A stretch of DNA of 64,000 nucleotides, from the NCBI GenBank assembly GCA_027886185.1, contig WOAB01000040.1, positions 1 through 64,000 of the forward strand, written 5' to 3'. Source of the stretch: Rheum nobile. Taxonomy: Eukaryota > Streptophyta > Magnoliopsida > Caryophyllales > Polygonaceae. The translations under genes and the position numbers were made by a program. The notes under the pieces are model-generated. The model was given only the letters and a program-made list of their open reading frames with translations. It was not told the origin of the DNA and searched no databases. This document shows positions 22,503-35,440 of this stretch, in pieces. Every line of letters begins with the position of its first letter. Position 1 is the first letter of the stretch.

Positions 22503-25309
22503 TCAAATACGGCAACGTATTGGCTCGTATAGCTCTCGGTTGTCAAGCAACTCCTCTACCATCTCGCGTTGGATGTTGGGATATTCCTTCTCTTGCCTTC
22601 CCAACAATACAGCCATCGACCGATATCCACAATGTCCGTCGGGGCGTACATCTCTAACATTCTTGATGTACGGAATCCAAAAGTCATCCACATTGTTATT
22701 CCCAAAGTTCACCCCTATATGAACAATGGGAATACTAGGTTCTTCAGGCCATTGTAAATCCTCTGGTTGTGATTCTTCTGGTAGGGGTTAGGATTGCAAG
22801 TCGTCAAAGTCCATCACCACTGCACTAGATGCACTTGCTTGATTTTTAGGATGACCTGGGCCTCTACCAGTGCTCGCACTTGCCTTTCCCTTCGCCTTTG
22901 TCTTCGGCCCTACCTTTTTCTCATTCTCGTGGAGTTCATCCCATCTATGCTCAAACAAGCACTTATCCCTCTTCTCCGCCTTCTCATCCACCTTCTCCTT
23001 GTTCCTAGCACCACTTGGCCTTCCTTTTGCCTTGATCCCCATCGGCTCCAACAAAGTACTCTCTTCCGGATGCTCCAAGTCGTGGTACAACTCACCTAGT
23101 AGGAATGTCGTGCCTTTCTTCAATGTCCTAACCTCCAACCTGGCAAACATTTCACAAAGTCTCATCTCTGTAATGTCCATTCAAACGTAGACAGAAGGGC
23201 CATGAATTGTTGTTGGAGTCTCTTCCCATTCCAAGTCCCTCCAAAACTCGTGAACGTCTAACGGAATGAGAGGTGTTCATGAAACGATGGCTCTTGCAAT
23301 GTTGTGCATGCAAGGCAACCTAAGTCAATCTCTCACCCAATGGTCGGTGCATTCTTCTGAGAACTCCCCCTTTTTCAAGATATCGTAATAGCCCAACAAC
23401 ATATCAAAGCACCTATCCGACACTTGGTAGAAGAGCCTAGAAAAAGTAGCTCGTACAACTGGCGGCATCGATACATCATCGAAATCCGTTGGTCGTTTGG
23501 AAAGTGAAAGGTTCATGCTCCCCCTAATCTGATCTATTTGAAGGATGATGGCATGGTGGATCCCCACGATCACTCTATTGAAGCCCCCTCTACTAGAGCC
23601 AATAATATCTTTCAAAACCTTATGCATCCCCTCAACCCTGTCAAATCACATGAGGTTAGTACGACATTAACAACTATGAGTAAAAAAAACAACATATTGT
23701 GAATGTCATACCTGTTTGAAGTCCTCGTGAAGAAGTGAAGATGATGATCCGTCCACGCCCTTACTATGCTCGTCTTGTACGGAGTAAGCCATGTGTCCTC
23801 CATGTATCTGACAAGGCCTCTCTTCCACGATGTCCGTAATACGGCAAGCCTCTCTTTATAGCTTTCTTCACTGGTTGAGCAAAAAAGTGCCCAACTTTGG
23901 TTTGCAAAGGCATCCACACTTTCCTTCTTCTTCAAGATGGACGAGGCACGTGCCTCGATGTTGTGCTTTATATGCACCCATCACAAGAGGTGTTGAACTT
24001 CGGTGCCGAAAACACTGTGGATAGCAGTTATGAGGGCCTTTTCACAATCTGTCATTATTGCAGTCGGCATCACTCCCAAATCCAAACACAATGCCCAAAC
24101 TTTTCTCATTATCCACGTGTAATGGTAAATCTTTTCCGCCCGGGTGAATGCATAAGCAATGTTGAACGTCTTATGAGTGTTGGTGAAACCAACAATCTCC
24201 ACAAGTGGCATTCCATATCTATGGAAAACATTTCATAATACCAAACACATTTTTAGATGAAATACCTTAATAATTTCTTTCATAAACTACACATTATTAC
24301 AATTTAGGACATACTTGTTTGTCTTGTATGTCGCGTCAATGATTATCACGTACGGGAACTTCTTCAACAACCACAGCGACTCCGGATTAGCAAAAAATAA
24401 GATTGCAACCTCATCATTCTTCGCATCCCTCAAAGGATGAACTACGTATTTCTGCTCAACCATAAATCTTAGGGACCACTGCGTAACCGTTAACTCTCCC
24501 CGATCCTCGTACTGCAGCTTCTGCAAGAAGTTGGCCACTTGCTTCTTGGAAGTCACATATCCCGGGAAGTTTTGCCTCAATTCCAAAACAATTTGATTCG
24601 GCGTCTTGCGACCGTCTGCCCACCTCCTAGCGCACAGCTGCTCTGCCTCGGTCATTCGACCCATGAATGCATGGCCTTTAAAGCTAGTTCGTAGATTATG
24701 GTTGTGTCGACCTTCAATCACACCCAAGACCCACTTTTCACCAACCGTCCATGCCTCTTTCTTCATGCGAACACCCATTATCTCAAACTTACACCCACAC
24801 TTTTTGGATCTCGACTTTTGGATTTTAACAACCGACAACTCTGGATTCTCTTCGTTCACCTTCAGCCTCCCCGATCTCCAAGGCCCAAACCTATCGCTCA
24901 CTATACTAATTTGGTACGGACTAGAGTTACGCTTGACCAAAGCTATCACAAGCTCCTTTCCTATTTATGTCGCCCATTTGTACAATTCTTCCTTACTACA
25001 TCACTATGTTACACTACATATGATTTCCAATTATATAACTACAAATTCATGATAAATATTGGCTACCTAATTCAGTGCAATATTTACGATACTAATTACG
25101 TATTAAAATACCGATGAAGGAAAGAACAAAACTATTTTAACACCAACCACAAATACGCCGCTAGGGTCCCAATCGCCAGTCGCTTCGTCATCTTCGACAT
25201 CTATGAAAAAATCCGACTCTATCCATTTGTCGTCCTCCTCCTCTTCTTCTTCTTCACTTTAAACCCAATCATTTTCTTCGTCACTACTATCCTCACCACT
25301 ATGATACAT
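22503..25309 (-). pseudogene. E1: FHY3/FAR1-type MULE transposase with OTU domain
   Basis: Mutator-like transposase gene with introns. The Met at 25309 opens an acidic N-terminus. Then follow a FAR1-type zinc finger (KKCGCKFEI ... GRHNHNLR, 24700-24850), a MULE transposase core with first catalytic Asp (IIIDATYKTNK, about 24310) and second Asp (IMTDCEKAL, about 24040), the VEGMHKVLKD block after an intron (about 23620), a SWIM-like HWVRD...GLPCMHNIA (about 23300), a basic AT-hook-like KGRPSGARNK (23020), and the start of an OTU cysteine-protease domain with catalytic Cys (DGHCGYRSMA, about 22640). The gene stops about 65 residues into OTU. Introns follow TNK (24212-24310 region) and TSNR (about 23630-23715), at the same places as in E2. 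A TGA at about 23978 replaces a codon before HIKHN and further stops lie near 23325 and 23280. The catalytic residues seen are intact, so it is the least eroded of the three MULE genes. Confidence 0.85.
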
Positions 25310-25397
25310 CTTTAAAATTGGGAGAAGAACAATTTCGGTTTCTTGGATATGGAATGGCAAGACCTTCGACTATTAATAGGAAGAAATAGATTCGTTA

Positions 25398-25668
25398 GTA
25401 TGCTTAACTTAAGTGCACCAACGGTATTATTCTAACGGAACTTTCCAACGGCTATAATTTTACACGCGTAAGTTAAGCGTGTAGCTCATATATGGCCGGC
25501 CCACTTACACCAGCACGCTTAACTTAAGCGTGTGCCTATGTGCTTAAGTTAAGCGTGTAGCTTTCCACTCGTTGGAACCATCCGTGATCTATATTTTTAA
25601 AATTCCCACTATACCCCTGTGCGCCTATGTTAAACGTGTAAAATCGGCCGCCTAAGTTAAGCGTGTAA
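25398..25668. repeat. E1 palindrome cluster (CACGCTTAACTTAAGCGTG)
   Basis: A perfect 19-bp palindrome with a one-base centre at about 25513-25532, plus related full or half copies at 25400-25417, 25461-25484, 25540-25560, 25625-25640 and 25651-25667. They lie 90-360 bp upstream of the E1 start codon. The common half-site is TTAAGCGTGTA. Confidence 0.88.
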
Positions 25669-25990
25669 AATAGCGTCCATATATACATTATTTCGCGTGT
25701 ATTTAGCCATTGCCTTTATTTAACTCGTCCTGAGGCAAACTCCTGTAAGGTGTTATCCGGTCGATCTGAATCAGCAATCCTCCGCTGTTCTCTTGAGCAC
25801 TTTTACCATCACGGGATTCCCTATGCACTAATTGATGCTTCCTCTCCGACTGGATTTGTTGTTTATCTTCCTGATAAAGATCCTAAAATATCTGAGTCCG
25901 ATGGACTATTATTCAAATCCGATGGACTATTACAATTAGATAATTTGTTCATAAATGAAATTTGAACGTTGCTTGTACCGGTTTCTATTT
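25669..25990. other. Probable E1 terminus and unassigned sequence
   Basis: Right of the cluster the sequence contains CACGCGAAATAATG-like and ACGCTATTTTACACGC-like segments that resemble, loosely, the terminal repeats of E2 and E3. No clear inverted partner is present because the other end of E1 is lost. The open frame at 25750-25965 matches nothing I recognise. Confidence 0.35.
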
Positions 25991-26302
25991 GGATTGATCT
26001 AAGAACATGAGACTCATCTGGTATATACTTTCTCAACAATGAGACATGGAATACATTATGCATTGGATGTGCAGAGGGCGACAATGCTAAACGATATGCC
26101 AAAGATCTGACTCGGTCAAAGATATCAAGAGGTCTAATGTAGCGAGGATTGAGCTTCCCCCGCTTTCTGAACCTGAACACTGCCTTGGTTGGCAACACTT
26201 TGACAAACACCTTATCCCCAACATTGAACTCAACATTCCTACGCTTCAAATCAGCATAAGACTTCTACCGAATCTGAGATGTAGGCATCCTCTGTCTAAT
26301 CA
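25990..26302 (-). pseudogene. Chromovirus integrase C-terminus/chromodomain fragment
   Basis: Minus-strand reading LIRQRMP...QKSYADLKRRNVEFNVGDKVFVKV, GKLNPRYIRPLDIFDRV and HNVFHVSLLRKYIPDESHVL matches the same part of the chromovirus copies (for example 3420-3700). The sequence diverges more than copies A and B do from each other, so this is an older relic of a related family. It is fused to copia sequence at 26303 and has no LTR. Confidence 0.85.
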
Positions 26303-29218
26303 AATATTTCAAAAGACAAATATGCTTGGTTTGCGTGTTGATGACGGGGTTGGCAGCCATGAAAGTGGCATACATGTTATAACAAAGAACAATAGACGTG
26401 GATTTCAGAGGCTGAGATAACTCGTGAAGAAGGTGTTGGATTCAAACGAGTTCAATGGTAGTGAAAGCTATGACGTGATACTCAACCTCGGTGCTTAATC
26501 AAGCAACAATTGACTGCTTCTTGGATGCCCAACTGATAAGATTTCCCACAAAGAAGATAGCAATTCCATGTTGCAATCGAAGATCAACCGGATCAGACAC
26601 CTAACCAGCATCAGAGTAGGCAACTAAGTCAGTCTTGGGAGATGATGTGATCTGCAGACCATGAGTGAGAGAGCCTTTAATATATCTCAAAAATTCTTTT
26701 AACATCTCTCTAGTGGTTTTGCCGTTTTGCCAAGGTTGATGCATATGCTGACAAGCTCGATTGACGACATAACTTATCTCAGGACGGGTGATAGTAGCAT
26801 ACTGGAGGCTACCAACAACTTGCCGATATACACGAGGATCAGGCAACAAATTAGCAGGTGGATCAGACCGTGAAATCAGACCAGCATGTGAAGTGATTGG
26901 ATTTGTTTCAAGCATTCTACAACGACCTATAAACTCATGAATATACTTGTACTAAGACAAATATATGGAGTCAATAGAGTAGGAGACATCAATGCCCAAA
27001 AAATATATGAGATGACCCAAATCCTTGAGCTTGAACATGGTATTCAATTACTGAATGAAGGACTGAATTTGAGCATAATCAGAGCCTGTAATAATAATGT
27101 CATCAACATAGACAAGCACATATATAGTGGCAACAACAGTAATGCAAACAAAGAGAGAAGTGTATGAGTAGCAAGCACGAAAACCACGACCCAAGAGAAA
27201 ATACTTGAGTTTATTGAACCATGCCCGGGGTGCTTTCTTGAGACCGTACAAGGCCTTGTGAAGCTTGTAGACATAGGAAGGGTGTTGATCATCAACAAAC
27301 CCTTTGGGTTGATCCATGTAGACCACTTCAGACAATTCACCATTTAGAAAGGCATTATTGATATCAATCTGACATAAGGACCAACCTTTGGAAAGATAGT
27401 ACCAGCCGAATTGTAGTTGGTTTGATAACGGGGCTAAAGGTGTCAAAGTAGTCAACACCTTCCTCTTGATGAAACCCCTTGGCAACTAACTGAGCCTTCT
27501 AGCGCTCAATACTACCATCAGATTTGCGCTCGATGCGGTAAACCCACTTATTCCCAACAACATTGCAATTTTGGAGGCCGAGGGACCAAAGACCAAGTCC
27601 GATTTGCACGTAAAGCATCATACTCAGATTGCATTGCATCACACCACTCTATTTTCTTACTAGCTTGCACAAATGTGGTTGTTTCAGATTCACTAGAAGA
27701 AGGCGGGGATGGGTGTCTTACCACATTAAAAAAGTGCGATGAGTCATCGGCAGGCCAGAGATGTGCTAACCCAGGTGGATTGGGAGGGACAATTATGACA
27801 ACCTGTTCTTGGGACACCGACAAGGACGGAGGAGCGGTTGTAGGTACAGATGGTTAGGTGAATATGGGTTGCGAAGAAGACGGGTTATGGACGGGCCTGT
27901 CAGGTTGGGCGATAGTAGGCAACATGGGTGCGTTAGAGGGTGACGAGGATAGGTATGTGTCGATATGGGCAGCAGTAAGTAGGTTGGTGGAGGTGACATT
28001 TTGGGGCAAGGTTGTCGAGTTAGAGGACGCATGAGAGGGTTTGTGCAAGGCATAAGGGTAAGTCATTTCGTCAAAGACAACATGACTAGATATATAGATA
28101 CGATCGGTGGTTTGATCAAGGCAAAGATAGCCTTTATGTTTAGTACTATAGCCAACAAAGACACAAGGCAACGAGCGATAAGCCATTTTTGCGGTGTTAT
28201 AGGGACGTAGGTAGGGAAAACATAAGCATCTGAACGACTTGAGCAACCCGTAGCTTGGACTCTTGGAATAAAGTAACTCAAAGGGTGACTTATAAGCAAG
28301 AGCATGAGTTATGGTCCTATTGGATAAGTAGACGACCGTATGGAAGGCATTTCCCAAAACTCAAAGGGTAAAGACGATTGTACTAACAAGGCAAACCTTT
28401 TTTTCTAGAATTATCCGATGACGACGCTCAGCCGCACCATTTTGGGATGGTGTGTGAGGATACAACACTTGGTGAATGATACCCTGGGATACGAGGAATG
28501 GAAGAAGATATTGATATACACCTCCCCCATCGGTTTGTAGACACTTGATTTTTCTGTTGAATTGAGTTTCAACCATTTTATGGAATTGAATGAAAATTTG
28601 GTGAACCTGAGATTTTTGAGACATGAAATAGATCCAAATATATTTTGAATAATCATCAACAAACTGGACAAAATAACGCGCCCCATAAATAGAGTTCACA
28701 GACGCAGGACCCCAAACATCACTATAGACGAGATCAAAGGGAAAACGACTCGATTCATGACGACTAGAGATGGGAAGTCTATGACTTTTCCCAAGTTGAC
28801 AAACAAAAGTCAACATTTTATTAGAAACTGGTAAAGAGAAACTAGACACAAGACGTTTAAGGATAGACTCATCTGGATGACCAAGTCGTTGGTGCCAGCC
28901 TTCGAGGGATGTACGAGCTACAGTGTTGACGATTGGGGTGAGATATGGGTGGGTGGTGGATGTGGATGGAAACTGGTACATACCATCCTCAACGGTGCCC
29001 TTCAGAAGAGTCCTGCCCTGCATGTCCTTCACAAACCAACAATTGGGAAACAAAAGCACATATACATTATTATCACGAGTCAAGGCAGAAACACTTAACA
29101 GATTCTTGGAAATATGAGGAGCGACGAGCACATTGTTCAACAACAAAGACTTTGAACCAGGTAAAACAATAACATCAGAGTGGGTAGTAGGGATAGTTTT
29201 ACCATCGCCCATGGCTAG
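26303..29218 (-). pseudogene. Ty1/copia pol (integrase-RT-RNase H), 3' part of a split element
   Basis: From 29213 leftwards: GAG_pre-integrase (GWHQRLGHPDESILKRL), integrase catalytic core (LVYSDVWGPASV with D, LQTDGGGV with D, SQNGAAERRH with E), integrase C-terminus (28357-27860), reverse transcriptase (WSLCQIDINNAFLNGEL near 27330 and YVDDIIITGSD near 27090) and RNase H (SWASKKQSIVA, STEVEYHVIA near 26450). The order IN before RT is diagnostic of copia. Several frameshifts and stops interrupt it (for example TAA after STEVEY neighbours and breaks near 28358, 27830, 27490 and 26930). The 3' end is lost at 26302 where chromovirus sequence begins. The protein joins exactly to 38540-39636 if Tat2 is removed. 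Confidence 0.9.
29214..29218. repeat. Tat2 target site duplication (left), GCTAG
   Basis: GCTAG precedes the Tat2 TG terminus and recurs at 38540-38544. It falls within the copia codons for Gln-Leu-Ala-Met, showing insertion into the copia coding sequence. Confidence 0.95.
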
Positions 29219-29745
29219 TGTTGGGCCTCGCTTTCACCTTGATCGGACTGGCCCATGAGGCAAACAAAGGACATGGCACAAGTATTTTGGCGAGAAGGAC
29301 TCGACCGTTGGTACATCTGAACGGCTGCCTTCGTAACGTCTGCAGCGAAGATCACGGACGAAGATCACGACATTAAGTGGCTGAGTGATTCTCTCGATTC
29401 GGGCATTAACTCTTTTCGTTTTAAATAGATTATGATCTATCAATTGGAGGGGCATCTCTTTCTACTGATACAACACTTGAACACTCTCAAGCTCTCAGAA
29501 CACTCTCATTGTAATTCGGCACTCAGTTTCTCTAAGAAAGGAGGTCATTCGACCGTTGCGTATGTTCATTCGACATTAGTCGATCCTATTCGACCCATTG
29601 CGATTCTTCACAGCTAAGCTTTATTGTTTCCATCTCGTCTTATTATTTGGTTTGTTATCTTTCCTTTGAAGCTCTAAATTGATTTGTTTGACTAATAGCA
29701 CCACATCTAAGGCAATTTAGGTTTGATATCTTTTTGCCTAAAACA
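29219..29745 (+). repeat. Tat2 5' LTR
   Basis: 527 bp, TGTTGGGCCTC...CTAAAACA. It matches 38032-38539 closely; the 3' copy lacks a short GGCTGAGTGA-like segment near the middle. A direct repeat CGAAGATCACG lies in both LTRs. Confidence 0.93.
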
Positions 29746-29746
29746 A

Positions 29747-29766
29747 TTTGGCGCCCACCGTGGGGC
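29747..29766 (+). other. Tat2 primer-binding site
   Basis: TGGCGCCCACCGTGGGGC directly downstream of the LTR, identical to the Tat1 site. Confidence 0.85.
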
Positions 29767-29811
29767 CGTTAGCCGATTCGTATTCAAAAGCTTCATCAAG
29801 AATCATCCAAG

Positions 29812-32046
29812 ATGACGAACGACGCTCCTCCTAGCACTTCTGGAGATGGACCAATCCTGGAAGCGACTTCTAACGACGCCGTTGTCGTCATAGCAGAAGC
29901 TTCTACCCAAGAACAGATCCATCAAATGGCGCAAACCCTGTCATCACTACAAGAAGAATTAGCCGATCAGCGTCGGACTAACGAATCGATCCAGGCTACT
30001 TCTGTTACTGCAATTAATCGTTTGACTAACGAAAATGAATTTCTTAGAGCGCAGGTCCAATCTGCTGCATCCGCGCCAGCCGGAAGCAGACGTTCGATCG
30101 ACCTCGACGGAATCCGGACTCGACTGGATATGGATGTTGTGGTCGTAACGCCAGCAAATGAACGAAACCAAACCTACACGACTGGTATTCCTGAAACTTC
30201 TCGTGTTAACCCCGTTATAACTAACAATGTTTCTCTTGCCGGCTCCGAAGGGATCCGAGTAAACAATGCATAGGTCGCGGCAATGCTGGGCATCCAGACG
30301 CTCATTCAACAGGCTATCAACGAACATATGAAGTCTTTCGATGAGCGTCTTGCAAAGATCCTAGGCGTTCCCCAACCGATCGAGAAAGAAGCGCTGGATG
30401 GCTTCGAAGAATCTCCATTCATGGGCGATATCGCACGAGTAGAGATCCCAAAGAAGTTTCATCTCCCAAGCATGTCTAGCTACGATGGGACGAGCGATCC
30501 AGACGATCACGTCTCCTTCTACAAGCAGAAGCTCATGACAATTTCCGTCTCCAAGAACAATCGCGAGGCGGTTATGTGTAAACGTTTCGGCACCTCTCTC
30601 GCAGGGCCGACACTTACTTGGTTCATGCATCTGCCACAAGGATTGATCACATCCTTCGCATAATTAGTCAATGATTTTAAAATTCAATTCGCTAGTAGTC
30701 GAAGGCTAGAAAAGCAGTCTAGCGATCTATACCGTGTTGTCTAAAAGAATAACGAACCTCTGCGCACTTATCTTAACAGGTACAATAAGGAAAAGGTTGC
30801 CATACCCCACTGCGACGTCCCTACATCCATCGAAGCCTTCCGACGGGGTCTGGTTCGAGGCAACGAGTTATATCGAGAGTTGACGAAGTACCCCTATCGA
30901 ACCTTCGAAGACGTCCAAGCCAAGACAATGGCTCAGGTCAGGTTGGAAGAGGACGAGGAACCCTTTAGGGTCGAACAAAGTCCGGATCGAGTCAATCGCA
31001 GACCGGCGTCTGACGGTCGCAAGGACAGACGACCACTATCGTATCCCAAAGGACGCGGCGATCGCAGTCGAGACAGGGGACATGAATGGAAAGAGAATCC
31101 TTCACTACCCCCCAAGGTACAATCGTATAACTTCTGTGTTTCCATCGCAGAGTTAGTTAAAACGTTCGACAAGTATGGAAAAGACGTGAGATGGCCACGA
31201 AAGAGTGACAAACCGGATTTCAAGAAAGACACGACAAGGTGGTGTGACTTCCATGACGACCACGGACACAAAACCGACGAATGTGTCGCATTGCGAAAGG
31301 AGGTCGCAAGGTTGCTGTCACAGGGACTCCTTCGAGACGTCATTTCGGACAGAGCTAAGGCCACCATGGAACGAATGGATGAGGTACAAAACAAACGCCC
31401 TTCTTCTCTTATACCTGCCAAGATTGTCAACTCCATTTCAGGTGGATCTGATATATGCGGGATCTCATACTCCGCGGCAAAGCGCCATGCCAAATAGAGC
31501 ATAGGTAATGTGCCTTCACCCTCTGAACCGAGGCCTAAGAAGACAAGCGACCTGCCCACAATCACTTTCGATGAGACCGACGCCAGCGGATGGGCCGAAC
31601 ATCACGACAGCCTGGTAATATCCTTGTCCATTGGAAATTGTCTTGTACGCAGGGTGCTAATTGACACAAGCAGTTCCACCGACCTGATCACCCTAGACGC
31701 CCTGAAAGAGATGGGCCTCAGCGAGGAAGACGTGACTAAAAGGAGACTACCCTTAGTAGGGTTTAGTGGCGAAGTCAAATACTCACTCGGCGAAATCACT
31801 CTCACCACTTATGCGGGAGGAATCAACCAACAGGTAAAATTCATAGTAATAGATTGTGAATCTCCTTACAATTGCATCATTGGCAGGCCTTGGATACACT
31901 CGATGAAGGCAGTCCCTTCCACCTATCATCAAACGATCAAATTCCCAACCAAGTGGGGGGTCCAAGAAATCAAAGGAGAACAAAGGCTCGCTAAGGAGTG
32001 CTACGTGACTTCCATGAAGAATGCAGTCGAGAGCGATACGGCATAG
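29812..32046 (+). pseudogene. Tat2 gag and protease
   Basis: Starts MTNDAPPSTSGDG. An N-terminal coiled coil (IHQMAQTLSSLQEELADQRR) is followed by the gag core (VEIPKKFHLPSMSSYDGTSDP, GPTLTWFMHLPQGLI), a zinc-knuckle-like CDFHDDHGHKTDEC (about 31240), and an aspartic protease (31650-31900). The protease active site reads DTSSSTD; the invariant Gly after Asp-Thr is Ser here but Gly in Tat1. In-frame stops are at 30271, 30661, about 30741, 31495 and 32044, yet no frameshift occurs, so the whole region stays in one frame. Confidence 0.9.
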
Positions 32047-35000
32047 CAGTTACAGAACGGGGAAGGGTCGAACTTATACATTGAGCCAGAAACAGAAAAG
32101 CTAATCGAAGTTGTTATCGACCCTACCTCGTCGGGTCAGACAGTCAGAATCGGGTCCGATCTCAACGATGCGACCCGCGAAAGGTTGATAGAATTTCTCC
32201 GATCGAACTCCAACTGTTTTGCGTGGTCCCATGTAGACATGGTAGGTATCTCCTCTGACATCATAACTCATAAACTAAATGTGGATGCAAGTTTTCCCCC
32301 TGTCAAACAGAAACGCAAGAAGTTCACCGCGGAACGAAACAGAATAGTCGACGACGAAGTCAAGAAATTGCTAGAGATAGGCAAGATTAGGGAAGTCGAG
32401 TATCCCGAGTGGCTGGCTAACGTAGTAGTGGTCGAGAAGAAGAACGGAAAGTGGAGAGTCTGTATAGACTTCAAAGATCTCAACAAAGCATGCCCAAAAG
32501 ATTTGTTCCCTTTACCACACATTGATGCGATGATCGACGCGATGGCAGGCCATGCAATGCTCTCTTTCATGGATGCATTCAGCGGTTATAACCAGATACT
32601 AATGGACCATCAAGACCAAGAGAAGATAGCCTTCATCACTAGCCAAGGAACCTACTGTTATAAGGTAATGCCCTTCGGTCTAAAGAACGCAGGGGCGATG
32701 TACCAGAGACTGGTGAATAAAATGTTCAAATACTAGATCGGGGACACCATGGAGGTCTACATAGATGACATGCTGGTCAAGTCAAAACAAAGAGAAGATC
32801 ATGTCGAACACTTGAAGGAAGCATTCGAGGTACTAAAGCGCTATAACATGAAATTGAACCCTACTAAATGCTCTTTCGGAGTTTCTTCAGGGAAATGCTT
32901 AGGCTATATGGTGACCCAAAGAGGGATCGAAGCAAGCCCCGAGCAAATAAAAGCAATTATCAATCTGAGGCCGCCTAGATGCGTCAAAGATGTTCAAAAA
33001 CTAACGGGACGAATAGCGGCGCTGAACCGCTTTATTTCAAAGTCGTCCAACAAATGCAAGCCATTCTACGACATACTCAAAAAGAACAAGTCATTCCAGT
33101 GGGGCACGGAACACGAGGTGGCATTCCAAGAGCTGAAGGAGTACCTGTCGAGTCCATTACTACTTGCCAAGCCAAAGGACGACGAACCATTGCCCATATA
33201 TTTGGCCGTGTCAGACACATCGGTAAGTTCCGTCTTGTTAAGGGAAGAAGACGGCAAACAATCCCCGATTTATTACGTAAGTCGATCATTACTTCCAGCT
33301 GAAACAAGGTACACTTCGTTGGAAAAGTTAGTTTTGGCATTAGTCATGGCTTCGCACAAATTGAAACCTTACTTTGAATCGCACACTATTATTGTAAGGA
33401 CTAACCATCCCATGAAAACAATCATGAGGAAAACTGAGTTCACAGGACGAATGGCTAAATGGGTTGTACAACTAAGCGGTTACGAGATCGAATATGAACC
33501 CAGAACAGCTATCAAATCTCAGGCATTGGCAGATTTTGTTGTAGATTTCAGTCCAACACTGGAACAAGAAGCCATCAAGGAGGCGACGAAACTACTTTCG
33601 ACCGACGCACATGGTATTTGGGAGCTGCACACCGACGAAGCATCAAATGTCAGGGGCACAGGTTTGGGTGTTATACTCAAATCACCACAAGGGGACAAGA
33701 TAGCCCAAGCCGTGCGATGCGAATGGGACGCGACAAACAACGAGGCGGAATACGAAGCACTCATATTTGGCCTCAACCTAGCCCGAGATCTTGCGATTGA
33801 CGACATAAAGGTGATCTGCGACTCATTACTGATTGTGAACCAGGTCCAAGGATCGTACGTCGCCAAAGATGATAGGATGGCCGCCTACTTGAGCATCGTT
33901 CAAGGGTTGGTCGCACAATTCAAGACGTTCGACATCAGCCAAGTGCCAAGGGAATTAAATACACAAGAAGATGCGCTTGCCAACCTGGGATCAGCACTAG
34001 ACCCAAGAGAGTTGCCTAACATCCCCATAGTTCATGTCACGACACCCGCAATATCGAGAACAACTAAAGATACAAGGCAACAAGATGAGCTACAAGAAGT
34101 CATCGCCATAGCACAGGAAGATTCCACAACACAGTCGACAAGCAATCCTGGAGATTGGACGAAACCATTCGTCGACTGGATGGTACACGGCGTCCTACCA
34201 GATGATAAAGCCACATATAAACGTCTAAAGGTACAAGCCTTATCCTTCGAAATAAAAGAACTTTTCCTTTTCAAACGATTTGTCACAGGCTTTCTACTGA
34301 AGTGCCTCACGCCCATCGAAGCCCAAAAACTTCTTCAATCCTTGCACGATGGAGAATGCGGCAATCACGCTGGGGGACGAAGCCTAGCCTATAAGGCCCG
34401 ACGAATGGGATACTATTGGCCAACGTTGAATGCAGACGCGTTAGATTACGCCAAGAAATGTGACGCTTGCCAACGGCACGCACCGGTCGTACACCAACCG
34501 TCAGAACCCCTACATCCAACACTCGCGCCTTGGCCGTTCATGAGGTGGGGAATGGACATTGTCGGCAAGTTACCACCAGCACAGGGGCAACGCGTCTTCT
34601 TCCTTGCCATGACGGATTACTTCTCTAAATGGATCGAAGCTGAAGCCTATCGAGAAGTAAAAGAAACTCAAGTCATTTCATTCATCAAACGAAACAGTTT
34701 ATGCAAAATTCGGCGTACCATTAGAGATCATATGCGACAATGGTTCCCAATTCATCGGTCGCAAGACTAGAGCCTTCTGCGAACAATGGCACATCAACTT
34801 AGTCACATCTACCCCCAGATACCCACAGTCAAACGGATAGGCAGAGTCCAGCAACAAGATCATCATCAACAACCTGAAAAAGAGACTAGAAGGCGCCAAA
34901 GGCAAATGGGCGGATGAGCTCCCATACATCCTCTGGTCCGATAGAACCACCCCAAAGAATGCGACGGGGCAATCACCCTTCTCGCTCGTCTACGGGTGTG

Positions 35001-35440
35001 AAGCAGTCATCCCCGCTGAGATACTCATCCCTACAGCCAGATACGGCCTATAGACCCCAGAGCAGAACAACGAGGAGTTGTCACATAACCTCGACACGAT
35101 CAACGAAGTCAGGGAAAAAGCTAGGTTTAGGATGGTCCGATATCAGCAACAGGTCGCAAGGAGCTACAACAAAAACGTACGCGTCCGAGTCTTCAGTAAA
35201 GGTGATTGGGTGTTAAGGAAGACCTTTCAGAGCACAAAAGACCCGAGAGATGGTAAATTGGCCCCACAATGGGAAGGACCCTACATGATTACAGACGTCG
35301 TCGGACAAGGCGCTTACAGATTGCAAGACATGGAAGGACGCATCATCCCAAGAAGCTGGAACGCGGCATATCTAAACAGTACCATTTCTAAAAACTTTTC
35401 GTTATTCGCCAGGTTATCAATTACATTCTTTTCTCATTAA
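32047..35440 (+). pseudogene. Tat2 pol: RT, RNase H, archaeal-type RNase H, integrase
   Basis: RT (WRVCIDFKDLNKACPKD at 32455; YIDD active site at about 32760), RNase H (PIYLAVSDTSVSSVLL at 33200), a second archaeal-type RNase H (ELHTDEASNVRGTGLG at 33620 and CEWDATNNEAEYEAL; the usual Gly after HTD is Glu), integrase with H-H-C-C finger (GECGNHAGGRSL ... CDACQRHAP) and catalytic Asp residues (MDIVGKLPPAQG at 34555, ICDNGSQFIG after a frameshift near 34700), and a C-terminal domain (KGDWVLRKTF ... GPYMITDVVGQGAYRL). In-frame stops at 32734, about 34838 and 35051 plus the frameshift kill it. The dual RNase H places it in the Tat lineage. Confidence 0.92.

Noticed and set aside
30361..31565. 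Minus-strand frames over Tat2 gag
   Set aside because: Sense-strand gag has clear homology to Tat1; the antisense frames do not recur in Tat1 at corresponding positions as conserved sequence.
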